Source: Scylla paramamosain
Lineage: Eukaryota > Arthropoda > Malacostraca > Decapoda > Portunidae
Length of the DNA: 64,000 bases
Assembly (NCBI RefSeq): GCF_035594125.1
Contig: NC_087156.1
Location: forward strand, 10,061,065-10,125,064
Reading direction: 5' to 3'
The first letter of the stretch is position 1; every line of letters begins with the position of its first letter. The translations under genes were made by a program, and so were the position numbers. A model generated the notes under the pieces. That model saw only the letters and a program-made list of their open reading frames with translations, was not told the origin of the DNA and searched no databases. Positions 1-16,370 of this stretch are shown here, one piece after another.

Positions 1-115
1 GCATTTTGTTGTCTAACATACTTAAAACACTCAAAAGATACATTTCATGTAATGTTTAGTTTTCCCAAATAGAGGACTTTGCATGCATTTTGGCGTTTTG
101 GTAGCTAAAAGATGT
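1..115 (-). repeat. 96-bp satellite, reverse orientation
   Basis: The first ~115 bases read as the reverse complement of the satellite monomer (gcatgcattttggcg, then gttttggtagct). The orientation flips to plus at about 115-125 through an A-rich stretch. Plus here means the strand reading ccaaaacgcc...gtgtattttgag. Confidence 0.8.
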
Positions 116-3100
116 AAAAAAGAGAAAAAAAATACAAAAACTCCAAAATGCATGCAAATCACGCTATATGAGGAAACGGAAGAACCTTCCGGGAAGCGTG
201 CAATGTGAATCTTTTCGAGTTTTTTTTCTTTTAAATACCAAAACGTGAAAACGCTTCAAAAGCACTGTTTATGGAGAAAACAGAATTCCATTACTAAAAA
301 CGATTTTTTAAAGTGTTTTCACCTTGTTAAGTACATAAACGTGAAAATGAATGCAAAAGATCCTATATGGTGAAACGAAAGGACATTATGAGAAACGTGT
401 ATTTTGAGCTTCTTAATTACCAAAACTCTAAAACGCATGAATACCAATTTATATGGTGAAAAAAAAAAAAATAGAAATGTGTGTATTTTTACTGCTTTTC
501 ACATTGTTAGTTACCAATGCATGCATTGTTAGTTGCCAAAATGCATGCAAAGCCACCTACATAGGGAAAGGAAACAACATTACAAGAAACTTAGAGTTTT
601 GAGTGTTCTGAACTTGTTAGGCGCCAAAACGCTTAAAAAGTAAGGAAAGCATCTTATATTGGAATACAGAATAACATTATAGTTCTTGAGAGTGTTTTTG
701 ACGTTCTTAAGAACAAAAATGTTGAAACGTATGCAAAACATTCTTTATGGGGAAAGGCAATAACATCGTCAAAAACATGTAATGTGAGTGTTTTTTTTAG
801 TTATTTACCTACAAAAATGCCGAAATGCATTTAAAGCACCCCATGAGGAAAGGAAAGGACTTTACGATAAACGTGCAATATGAGTGCTTTTGAATTTCTT
901 AGAAACCAAAAGGCTAAAAAGTACGAATAGCACTCTATATAGAGATATAAAAGAACATCATTAAAAACGTGATTTTGGGAGTTTTCAACTTGTTAAGCAA
1001 TGAAACGCCAAAATGCATGTAAATGATCCTAAATGGTTGAACGAAAAGAAATTACGAAACACGTAAGTGTTAACAAAAAACTGAAATACATGAATAGCAC
1101 TCTATATGTTAGAACCAGAAAAACATTACGTGTATTTTGAGTGTTTTTCACAATATTAGTTACCAAAACGCCAAAATACATGGATAACCACTTATATGGG
1201 GAAACGAAACGACATTATCAGAAAAGTGTCTTTTTAAGTGTTTTTTTTTTTTTTAGCGTTTTAGGCACCAAAACGCAAAAAAAAGGAAAAGCATTGAAAG
1301 CACTCTATAGTAACAAAATATCAATAGAAAATATAAAAAAAAAAACGTGTCTTTAAGAGTGATTTTGAGATTCTTACGTACCAAAAAGCTATAACACATG
1401 CAAAACACCTTTTGTAGAGAAAGAGAATAACATTACCAGAAACGTCCATCTTGTCTATTTGGAGAAACAGAACAACATTACCAAAACTTACATTTTGTGT
1501 CTTTTTCAGTGTTAATAACGCTAGAATATATGTAAAACCTGCCATATGGGGAAGTAAATGACATTACCTTAAACGTGTGTTTAGTATGTTTTCACTGTGT
1601 TAGGCATCAAAAAAATAAATATCATAGATTGTTCCCAATACGGGAAACTAAAACAATATTACCAAAAAAGTGTTTTTTTGTTTTTTTTTTGAGTGGTTTT
1701 AAGCTTCTTGCGTATGAAAACGCTAAAACGCATGCGAAACACCTTTTATGGACTAACAAAATAGCATTACCAAAAAGGTACATTTGAGCTTATGACGATC
1801 AAAAACGCCGAAGTGCAAGGAAAGCATCCTATAAGAGGAAACGAAAGGGCATTACGAGGAAGATATATTACATGTGTTTATGTGCTTCTTAGGTAACAAA
1901 ACGCTAAAGCGCATGAAAAGCACTCTTTTTGGAGAGACAGAACAACATTAACAAAAACGGATATTTTAAGTGATTTTCACATTTTTAATTACCAAAACGC
2001 AAAAAAATGCATGCAAAGCTAACAATATGCTTAAATGAAATAACATTAGCAGAAACGTGTCTTTTGAGTGTTTTTTTTAGCGTGATAGGCACCAAAGCGC
2101 TTAAAAGTAGGGAAATCACTCTACCTATATTGGAAAAAAAAAACAAAAAAAACATGAAAACTTTTATGGAAAATATAATTACCAAAAAAATGTATTTTCA
2201 GTGTTGTTGAGGTTCTTACTAAAAAAACGTCAAGATACATGCAAACCATCCTATATGAGGAGTCAAATGAACGCTAAAACGCGTGAATAGCACTCTTAAT
2301 GGAGAAACAGAAGAACATTTTGGAGTGTTTTTTTTTTTTCAGTTCGTCAGTACCGAAACGCCAAAAATCATAAAAGCCATCCTATAATTTCGAAACGAAA
2401 GGACATTTCGAGAAACGTGTATTACGATTATTATTAAAATTCTTAGGTACTAAAACGCTAAAACGCCTCAATAGCAGTTTACAGGAAGAAACCGAATAAC
2501 ATTGCATAAAAAGTGTATTTTGAGTGTTTTTTTTTTTTTCAGTTAGGTACCAAAACGCCAAACTGCAATCAAAGCCCTCGTAATGGAGAAACGAAACGTG
2601 TCTTTTGAGTGTTTTTGAACGTCTGAAGCACCAAAACGATAAAAAGCTTGGAAAGCACACTATTTGTGAAATAAAAATAACATTACCATATGCGTTCCAA
2701 AACGCTAAAACGCATATGAAACATCCTTTATGGAGAAACAGAATAACATTACAAAAAAAAAATGTATTTTGAATGTTTTGGAGCCTCTAAAAAAAAAAAA
2801 AAAAGGTACAAAAACCCGTACAAAAACGCCAAAATACATGCAAAGGATTCCATATGGGGAAACGAAAGCAAATCACAAGAAATGTGTACCATGTTTTTTT
2901 TTTTTTTTTAGGTTCTTAGGTACCAAAACATAAAATCGCCTGAACATTACTCATAATGGAGAAACAAAATAACACTACCAAAAACGTTTTTTTTTTTAGG
3001 GGGGGGGAGATTTTCAGCGTGTTATGTACCGAAAAGCCAAAATGTATGCTAAGTATCCTATATCAGGAAACGAAAGAACATTAAAAGAAATGTGCTTTAG

Positions 3101-3599
3101 GTGTTTTTTATGAGTGTTCTTAAGTACGAAAATGATAAAACGCATATATAACACTCCATATTGAGAAACATCACAAAATTAGCTAAAACGTATATTTGTT
3201 ATGTTTTTCACATCGTTAAATAGCAAAACACCTAAATGCATTCTAAGGCCCCTGTATAATGAAACGAAACGACATTACCAGAAACTTGTCTTTTGAGTGT
3301 TGTTTTTTACCCTGTTAGATACCAAAAAGCTGAAGAGCATAGAAAACACAGTTATTGGCTATATAAAATAATATTTCTTAAAACTTGTGTTTTGAGTGAT
3401 TTTTACTTTATCTAAAAACGCTGTAACGCATGAAAAACACCCTTTATGGAAAAACAGAATGACATTACCAAAAACGTATATTTTGAGTGTTTTTCGCTTC
3501 TTAAATACAAAAAACAAAATGTATGCAAAGTACCGTCTATATTGAAAACAAAAGGACACTGCCAGTATCGTGTATTATAAGTTATTTGAGTTTCTTGAT

Positions 3600-3820
3600 T
3601 ACCAGACACGATAAAACGGGTGATTAGCAGTTTTTGGGGAAAAAAAAGAAATACCAAAAACGATAAAAACCGGTGATTAGCAGTTTTTTGTGAAGAAAAG
3701 AAATACCAAAAACAATAAAGCCGGTGAATAGCAGTTTTTGTGAAGAAAAATAAACACCAAAAACGATAAAACCGGTGATTAGCAGTTTTTGTGAAGAAAA
3801 AGAAGATCTACCAAAAAACG
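3600..3820 (+). repeat. Four-copy 52-bp subrepeat derived from a truncated monomer
   Basis: Four head-to-tail copies start at 3609, 3661, 3713 and 3764, each carrying gataaaa, ggtgattagcag and gaagaaaa, with a period of 51-52 bp. It looks like a type 4 monomer that lost its second half and was re-amplified locally. Confidence 0.85.
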
Positions 3821-5189
3821 TTTTTTTTTTTTTTGTGGGTGGGGTGATTTTAACCTTGTTAGGTACCGAAACGCCAAAATAAATGCAAAGAATCCTATAT
3901 ATGGAAAAGAAAGGACATTACGAGAAACGCGTATTATAAGCGTTTTTCAGTTTCTTAGGTACCAAAACTCTAAAAAGTATAAATAACACTGTATATGGAC
4001 AAAAAGAAAAACATTACCAAAAACGTGTAATTCAATTTTTTTTTTCTGATTGTTAGGTACCAAAATCCCAAAACCTACGCCAAAAGAAGAAATGAAGAAA
4101 TGAAACATTTCCAGAAACGTATGTGATTTTCAGCGTGTTAGGCACCAAAACTCTAAATAGCATGGAAGGCATCCTATATGTGAATAGAAAACAACATTAT
4201 GAAAAACGTGTCTTTTGAATGTTTGAAAGCTTCCTGCGTACCAAACCTTTAAAATGCATGTAAAACACCCTTCATAGAGAAAATAATAAAATTACCGAAA
4301 AACGTGTATTTTCGGTGTTTTGTCGCTTGTTACTTACAAAAGCGCCAAAATGCATGCAAAGCTCATTATATAAGGAAGCGAAAGGACATTACGATAAACG
4401 TGTAATATGGGTGTTTTTGAGTTTCTTAATTACCAAAATGATAAAACGCGCAAATAGCACTCTGTGTGTAGAAACGGGACAAACTTACAAGATATGTGAT
4501 GTTCTCACCTTGTTAAATTCCATATATAAAATAAATGCGAATGGACATTGCGAGATATGCATGTTTTGAGTGTTTTTGAGCGTGGTAGGTACCAAAGCGC
4601 CAAAAAACAGAGAACCCTATATGGGAATGAAGATCATATAACCAAAAACGTGTGTTTTGAGTGATTTTGAGCTTTTTACGGAACAAAACGCTAAAACGCA
4701 TGCAAAACACCATTTATGGAGAAACAGAGTAACATTACAAAAAAACGTGAATTTTGAGTGTTTTCAGTTTATCTAGAAAGAACCACCAAAATGCTCGCAA
4801 AACACCATATATAAGGAAAAGAAAGTACATCATAAAAAGCGTGCATTATTAGTATTTTTGAGTTTCTTAGATACCAAAACGTGAAAACACATGAATAGTA
4901 CCCTATATGAAGAAACAGAACAACATTACCAAAAACGTGTATTTCACATTTTTTATGTATCAAAACGCAAAAAATGCTTACAAAGCACCCTATACGGAGA
5001 AAGGAAACTAGATTCCAAGAAACCTGTCTTTTGAGTGTCTATGAGCATGCTAAGCACCCAAACGTTAAAAAATCATGGAAACTACCCTATATTTGAAAAC
5101 AAAACAACATAACTAAAATCGTCTCTTTTGAGTGATTTTAGCTACTTAGTACCAAAACACTAAAACGCATGCAGAACACCCTTTATTGA

Positions 5190-5192
<3 letters not shown>

Positions 5193-5274
<82 letters not shown>
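5193..5274. repeat. (TA)n microsatellite, about 82 bp
   Basis: Pure TA repeat inside a satellite monomer, starting just after ccctttattgagtg. The satellite resumes with cttatgtgccaaaacgc. Confidence 0.97.
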
Positions 5275-5275
<1 letters not shown>

Positions 5276-8200
5276 TTATGTGCCAAAACGCTAAAATGCA
5301 CGCACAAAACCCTTTAATGGAGAAACTGAATGACACTACCATTATCGTGTATTTCGATTTTTTTTTTTTTTTTTTTTACGTATAAAAACACCAAAATGCA
5401 TGCAATATACTCTATATGGGGAAACGAAAAGACATTACGAGAAACATGTATAATGGATGATTTTGAGATTCTTAGGTAACAAAACGCTAAAAAGCATGAA
5501 AAAGCACTCTATATAAAGAAAATATATGAAGAAAATACTACCGAAAACGTGTGTTTTCAGTGTTTTTCACATTGTTAGGCACGAAAACGGGAAAATGCAT
5601 GCATAGCACACTTTTTTTTTGGAGTAAGGAAACGTTATTTCCAAAAGCGTGTTTCTTGAGATTTATGAGTATATTTGGCATCAAAACGTTAAATAACATT
5701 TAAAAGAGCAAAAATAAAACATTACCAAAAAAACGAAAAAACGTAAACGCTTAAAGCGCATGCATGAGTGTTTATAATGGTAAGAGGCACCTTAATGATA
5801 AAAAGAACGAAAAGCTCCATATATGGAAAAACAAAAGAACTTTACAAAAAATCCGCGTCTTATGAGTGTTTTTAAGCTACTTACTTACCAAAACGCTAAA
5901 AAGCACGGAAAACACCCTTACTGAACAATCTTAAGCTTTTTTCGTGCTTATTACTTATACAAAAGCCAAAATACATGGAAAGTACCCTACATAGGGATAC
6001 GAAAGTACATTACGAGAAACGTGTATTATTATTGATTATGAGCTTTTCAGGTATGAAAACGCTAAAACCTATAAATAGCACGCTATATGAGAAAAGGAAT
6101 ATTACCAGAAACGTGTATTTTGAGTGTTTTTTTTTCACGTTGTTGCTTACTAAAATACCAAAATACATACAAATCATCACATATGGGGAAACGAAAGAAC
6201 ATTACGAGAAACGAGTATTATGAGTGTGTTTTAGCTTCTAAGGTACCAAAACCGAAAATGCATGAATATCACTCTATATACAGAAAAAGAAAAATATTTC
6301 CAAAAACTTTATTTTATTTTAGTTTTTTTTTCACAGTTAGATACCAAAACACCAGAATACATGCAAAAAATCTAAAAGAAACATGTGATTTAAGTGGTTA
6401 TAAGCGTGTCAAGCATCAAAACACTAAAAATCATGGAAAGATCGCGTTATAGGAAAAAAAAAAAAAGTATTTTAAGTGTTTGTGAGGTTATTACGAAGAA
6501 AAACGCCAAAATACATTCACAGTATCCTACATAGGGAAACGAAAAAACGTTACGAGAAAAGAGTATTATGAATATTTTTGAGCTTAAGTATCAAAACGTT
6601 TTAATAGCATTCTATATGGAGAAACAGAAAAACATAAAAAAAAATTATTTTAAGTGAATTTTACGTTGTTTAGTACAAAAACGCCATAACTCATGCAAAG
6701 CACCCCATAGTGGGAGACGAAGTGAGATTAAAATTAACGTATATTTTCAGTCTTTTTGTGGATTTTAGGCAAGAAAAATCTAAAAAACATGGAAAACATC
6801 CTATATGAGAAGAGAAAACAACATCATGAAAAATTTGTCTTTTTAATGTTTTTTTTTTCAGATTCTCTCGTACCAAAACGCTAAACTGCATGCAAAACTC
6901 CCCTTATTGAAAACAGAAAAAAAGAAAAAGAAAAACATTACTAAGAAGAAAGTATTTTGAATATTTTTGAGCTTGTTACGTAAAACGTCAAACTTCCTGC
7001 AATGTACACTATATGTGGAAACGAAAGGATATTATACAAAACGTTTATTATTAATGTTTTTTGAGCTTGTTAGGTACCAAAGCGCTTAAACGCATGAATA
7101 CCCTTCTATATGGAGAAAAAAATTACCCAAAACTTGTGGTTTGCGTTATTTCATATTGTTTGGTACCAAAACTCCAGACTCCATACAAATTACCCTACAT
7201 GACAAAGACAGATATCGTGTCTTTTGAGTGTTTACGAGCGTGTTATGGGAAAACAAAACATTACTAAAAACGTGTCTTTTGAGTGTTTTCGGACTACTTA
7301 TGTACCAAAATGCTAAAACGCGTGCAAAACACCCTTTATAAAGAAACAAAGCATAAAAAAAAAATCGTGCATTTTAAGTGCTTTGAGATTATTACGCAGA
7401 AAAAAAAGAAAATAAAAAAATTAAAAAAATACATGCAAAGTATCCTATAGGAGGAAATGAAGAGACATTACGAGAAACGTGTATTATGAGTGTTTTTTTT
7501 TTGCGTTTCTTACGTACCAAAATGCTAAAAGACATGAATGACACTCTATATGGAGAAAAGAACAAATATTACAAACAAAAAAGAACAAGAACAAGATTAC
7601 AAAAAAAAGTGCATTTTTTTTTTTTGTTTTTTTACATTCTTACGTATCAAAATGTCAAAATGCATGAAAAGCACACTATATAGTGAAAGGATACAACACT
7701 TTTAGAAGCTTGTCTTTTGAGTGTTTATGAGCACGTTAGTCACCAATACGCTAAAAAGCACAGAAAGCACTCTATATGGGAAAACAAAACAGCATTACCA
7801 AAAACGTGTTTTTGACTGTTTTTGAGCCAGTTACTTACCAAAACCTTAAAGCGCATGTAAACACCCTTTATGAAGAAACAAAATAAAATTACCAAAAACT
7901 TTTTTTTTTTGTCAGTTTGTGAAATTGTTACGTAGAAAAACGCCAAAACGCATACATAGTACCCTATATAGGGAAACGAAAATACATTACGAGAAACGTG
8001 TATTATGAGTGTTTTTGAGCTTCTCAGGTACCAAAACGCTGAAACGCATGAATAGCACTCTATTTGGAGAAACAGAACATTACCAAAAAGAAATATTTTC
8101 AGTGTATTTCACATTGTTATGTACCAAAACGCAAATATGCATGCAAAACATTTTATTTAGGGAAAAGAAGTGACATTTCCAGAAACATGTGACTTGAGTG

Positions 8201-9136
8201 TTCATAAACGTGTTAGGCGCCAAAACGCTAAAAATCATGGAAAGCTCCCATTATAGGATTACAGAATTATAAAAAAATAAAAATAAAATAAATTGTGTGT
8301 TTTGAACGTTTTTCAGCTATTAACGCTAAAATGCACGCAAAACAACCTTCATGCAGAAACACAAAAACGAGAAAAATATATTTAGAATGTTTTTTTTTTT
8401 TTTTCAGCTTGTTACGTAAAAAAAAAAACGCCGAAATGCATGGAAAGCACTCTACATGAGTAAAAGAAAGAACGTTATGGGAAACTTGAATTACGAATGT
8501 TTTTTTTTTTTTTTATCTTAGGTATCAAAATACTACTCTGTACGAAGAAACAGAAAAAAATGTACACAAAAACGAGTGTTTTCATTGTTTTTCACATTGT
8601 TAGGTTCCGAAACGCCAAATTATATGGAAAAAAAAAAAACCCTCTAGAGGGTAACGGAACTACATTTCCAGAAACATGTCTCTGGAGTGTTTTTGAGCGT
8701 GTTAGGCACCAAAAAGCTAAAAATCATTGAAAGCTTTCGTTATAGGAAAACAAAACAGAAAAACACACACACACAAAAAAGTGTCTTCTTAGTGTTTTTA
8801 AGCTACTTATGTACCAGAACGCTAAAAGCATGCGAAACACCCTTTATGGAAAAAAATAATATTACCAAGAACAGGAATTTTTAATGTTTTTGAGGTTTTT
8901 ACGTACAAAAACGCCAAAATGCATGCAAAGTAACCTATATGTGAAAATTAAAGGACATTATGAGAAACGTGTATTATAAGTGTCTTTAATCTTCTAAAGT
9001 AATGAAATGATAAAACGCCTGAATAGCACTCCATATGCAGAAAGAACAATATTACCACAAACGTTTGTTACCGTGTTTCACATTTTTAGGTACCAAAACT
9101 CCAAAATGCATGTAAAGCCCCCTATATCAAGAAGTA

Positions 9137-9171
<35 letters not shown>

Positions 9172-9903
9172 AATCAGAAACGTGTCTTTGCATGTTTATG
9201 AGTGTGTTATGCACCAAAACGCTAAAAATCATCAAAATCAAACTATATGAGGATACAAAACATCACGAAAAACGTGTCTTTTGAGTGTTTTTGAACTTCT
9301 TACTTATGAAAACGCAAGCAAAACACTTTTTTTTGGAGAGAGATATTAACATTTTTGAGGTTATGTACAAAAATTACTAAATCCATGGAAAGTGTCCTAT
9401 ATAAGGTAACGAAAGAATGTTAAGAGACGTGTATTATGAGTGCCTTTAAGCTTCTTAGCTACAAAAACGCTAAGATGCATGAATCTACTTTATATGGACA
9501 GAAACAGAAAAAAAAAATACCGAAAACATGTACTTTGAGTATTTTTCACATTGTTAGGTTTGCAAAACCCCAAAATGCATGCAAAGCACCTTATATGTAG
9601 AAAGGAAACGAGATTTCTAGAAACATGTCTTTTGAATATTTATAAGCGTGCTAGGCATCAAAATGAAAAAAAAATTAAAAACATGTAAATCACACTATAT
9701 GAGATTACAAGACAACATTACGAAAAAACTATCCATTGAGTGTTTTCGAACTTACGTAGCAAAGCACTCATATTATTGAGAAATAAAATAACATTACCAA
9801 AAACAAATATTTAGAGTATTTTTCAGCATGTTACGTAGGAAAACGTCAAAATGCCTACCAAGTACGCTATATAGGAAAACGAAAAGACATTACGAGAAAC
9901 GTG

Positions 9904-10043
<140 letters not shown>

Positions 10044-10136
10044 TTTTTTTTTAAGCTATTTAGGTACCAAATGGTAAAAACGTGTTAATAGCACTCTATG
10101 GAGAAAAAGAATAACATTACCTAAACATGTATTTTG

Positions 10137-10665
<529 letters not shown>

Positions 10666-12944
10666 AGGTATCAAAACACAAAAATATCTGCAAAGCCCCT
10701 TATATAGGGAAACGAAAGGACATTAAAAGAAATGTATTATTTCAGTATTTTTGTGCATGTTAGTCACGAAAAAAAAAAAAAACATGGAAAGAACCCTATA
10801 TGTGTATAGATAACACCATTACCAAAAACGTGTTTTTTGCGTGTTTGTCAGCTTCTTATGTAGCAAAACGGTAAAACGCGTGGAAAACACCCTCTATGGG
10901 AAAAGAAAACAGCATTGCCAAAACCAAGTATTCTCAGTATTTTTGAGCTTGCAAAAAATAGATAAAAAAAAAATCGCCAAAATATATTCAATGTACTCTA
11001 TATAGGGAAACGAAAGGACATTACGAGAAACCTGCATTATGAGTTTTTTTTTTTTAGTTTCTTAGATACCAAAATGCTATAAAGAAACAGAACATATTTA
11101 CAAAAAACGTCTATTTTCAGTGTTTTTCACATTGTTAGGCACCAGAACGCCAAAATGCATGCAAAACACCCTATTTGGGGAAAAGAAACGAGATTTCGGA
11201 ATGGTTTCTTTTGAGTGTTTATGAACTTGCTAGGCACCATAACCAAGAAAAACATGAAATATCTTTATATGGGAAACCAAAACATTATCAAAAACGTCCC
11301 TTTTCAGTGTTTTTTTTTTTGCTACTTACGTAACAAACCGATAAAACACATGCATAAAAAAAAAACTTCAAAGAGAAGTAGTACAACTATAATTCAAACT
11401 CGTACTTTGAGTTTTTTTGAGCTTATTAAGTATGAATATGCCGAAATGCATACAAAATACTCTATATGCGAAAACGAAAACACATTGAAACGAAGATATA
11501 TTATGAGAAAATTATCGTGAGAGTTTTTTACCTTCTTAGGTATGAAAAATGCAAAAAAAAAAAAAAAAACATGACTAACACTTTATTTATAAGAGTTTTT
11601 AAACGTGTGTTTTGAGTGTTTTTCACCTTGTTAGGTAATAAAATCCCAAAATGCCTACAAATCCCAATAATGGGGAAACGAAACAACATTACCATACACG
11701 AGTTTTTTGAGTGTTTTGAGTGCTTTAGGCACCAAAACGACAAAAATCCCGGAACGCACCTTATATGTCAAAATCATACAATATTACCAAAAACGTCTTT
11801 TTTTTTTATCTACTTACGTACCAAAACACTGAAACGCATGCAAAACACCCTTTATGGAGAAACAGAAAAACATTAGCAAAAACAAGTATTTTGAGTGATT
11901 TTGAGCATCTTACATAAAAAACGCCAAAATGCATGCAGGGTACCCTTTGTAGTGAAACGAAAAGACATTACGAGAAACGTGCATCATGAGTGTTTTTGAG
12001 ATTTCTAGGTAACAAAACCGGAAAAACGCATGAATAACACTCTATAAGTAGAAACGAAACAACATTACCAAAATAGTGTATTATGAGTGTTCTTTTTTTT
12101 CACAGTTAGGTACTAACACACAAAAAAGGCATTCATATCTCCCTACATGAGGAGATATGAAATTTCCAGAAAAGTGTATTTTGAGTGGTTATGAGCGTGT
12201 TAGTCACCAAAATGCTGAAAAAAAAATGGTATTGCAAAACATGTTATTACAAAATATGGTAGTACAAAACACCACGAAATAACGTGTCTTTGAAGTGGTT
12301 TTAATCTTACGTAAAAAAACGCCAGAACAAATGCAAAATACCCTTTATAGAGAAACATAATAACATTACCAAACCCGTGTATTTTGAGTTTTTTTGGAGG
12401 AGAAAATTACATAGAAAAACGCCAAAGTGCATGCAGAGAACCCTTATTAGGAAAATGGAAACATATTTCGAGGAACGTGTATTCTGAGTGTTTTGGAGCT
12501 TAGGTACCAAAACGCAAAAATATGCTAATAGCACTCTATATGGAGAAACGAAACATTACCAAAAAAGGGTATTTTGATTGTTTTTCATATTTTTACGTAC
12601 CAAAATGTCAAAATGCTTGCAAAGCATAGGGAGACGAAACGACATTACCAGAAACATGTCTTTTGAGTTTTTTTTTTTTTTTTTTTTGAGCGTCTTAGGC
12701 ACCAAAACGCTAAAAGGCATGGAAATCACACTGTATGTGATTACAGAACAATATTATGAACAATATTACGTATATTTTCAGTTTCTTTTTTTTTTTTTTA
12801 CTTGTTACGTACCAAAATGCTAAAATGAATGCAAAACACCCTATATAGTGAAACATAAAAAACAATACCAAAAAAAATTGTTTTTTATATTTTCTTTTCA
12901 GCTTGTTACGTAGAAACCAAGTGCCAGATAAAAAAGTTGTTCTG

Positions 12945-13160
12945 GTTTTAAATATAGAGTACAATTTAAGCGTTTTAGTGTTTTTGGTACATAAGAAGCT
13001 CAAAAACACTCATAATACACGTTTTTCTTAATGTATTTTCGTTTTCCCATATTGGGTATTTTGCATGGCATTCATTTTGGTGTTTTTGTACGTAACTAGC
13101 TCAAAAGCACTCAAAATACATGTTTATTGGTAATGTTATTCTGTTTATTCTTGTTGCTTT
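12945..13160 (-). repeat. Short inverted patch of satellite (about two monomers)
   Basis: Between plus-oriented monomers the sequence switches to the minus form (gcgttttagtgtttttggtac; gttttcccatattggg; tgcatggcattcattttgg) and then back to plus near 13165. The left joint follows a scrambled stretch at 12915-12960. Confidence 0.75.
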
Positions 13161-13164
13161 TAAG

Positions 13165-15492
<2,328 letters not shown>

Positions 15493-15512
15493 CATGCATA
15501 TATGCATATGCC

Positions 15513-16370
15513 AGGAGGAGGCAGTAGACACCTGCCGAAACGATAATTACTCCCAGTGAGGTCTAAAGCACTGTTCATGGGGTGCTGTGAACTTATCATT
15601 AAACCCAGCTGTGACCTCACTGAACGTTTCCCTTTGTGTCTCACAAGACAAGGGGGGCAGTCACAGCTTGCCCTCTAAAGACAAATCTCTTCCTCCACAC
15701 ATCCTTCACTGAAATATTTCAAAATGATTATGGCGACTCCTACACCAGCCTCGGAGTCCCCATCTGGGGAGGGGACCATAAATGTCCCCAGGTCGGACTG
15801 CCTTTCTGTCGACGACCCAAAGTGTCTTGACACCCCCCTCAACTTTTTCTTCATTAACTTCTGCAACATTTGCGGTCTAAGATCTAATTTTCAATCTGTA
15901 GAACACCACCTCTCCTCTTCTAAACCTCATCTTCTTTTCCTCACTGAAACTCAGGTGTCTGAGGCAACTGACAGTAGCCCCTTTTCTGTTCCCTCCTACT
16001 TTCTCTATTTTCATGCTAACTGCTCTTCTGATCTTGCTAACTGCATGCCTCCCCTCCTTCCGTGACCTCGCTGCACAAGACTTTCTTCTTTCTCTCACCC
16101 CTATTCTGTCCACCTCTCTAACGCAAGAGTTAACCAGTATTCTCAATCATTCATCCCTTTTTCTGGTAAACTCTGGACCTCCCTGCCTGCTTCTGTATTT
16201 CCACTTTCCTATGACTTAAATTCCTTCAAGAGGGAGGTTTCAAGACACTTATTCATCAATTTTTGACTACTGCTTTGACCCTTTTATGGGGCTGGCATTT
16301 CAGTGGGCATATTTTTTTATTGGGTTTTTGTTGCCCTTGGCCAGTGTCCTTCCTACATAAAAAAAAAAAA
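15513..16370 (+). mobile_element. LINE family A, internally deleted copy with both ends
   Basis: This 858-bp copy starts at the same base (aggaggaggcagtag) as the copies at 34561 and 60663. It ends with the same 3' sequence (ttgcccttgg, tcctacat) plus poly(A) at 16359-16370. The middle of the element is missing: the endonuclease N-terminus (tttctctat) is joined directly to the C-terminal tail (tttcatgctaac). A 4-bp duplication, tgcc, flanks it at 15509-15512 and 16371-16374. The paralogous empty satellite site near 34365 reads agtgccctatata, which supports tgcc as the target. Confidence 0.88.
15724..16265 (+). pseudogene. Fusion remnant of LINE A protein (EN N-terminus + C-terminal tail)
   Basis: The frame opens at ATG 15724 (MIMATPTPASESPSG) and continues through the start of an APE-type endonuclease (NFCNICGLRSNFQSVEHHL, then LLFLTETQ). 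After SVPSYFLY it fuses in frame to the element's C-terminal tail (FHANCSSDLANC). A TGA at about 16064, apparently an Arg CGA codon changed at a CpG, interrupts the tail. The frame otherwise reads on through SFKREVSRHLF to the natural end near 16265. The C run near 15832-15837 has six Cs here and keeps frame, while the full-length copy has seven. No reverse transcriptase remains, so the copy cannot be autonomous. Confidence 0.75.
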
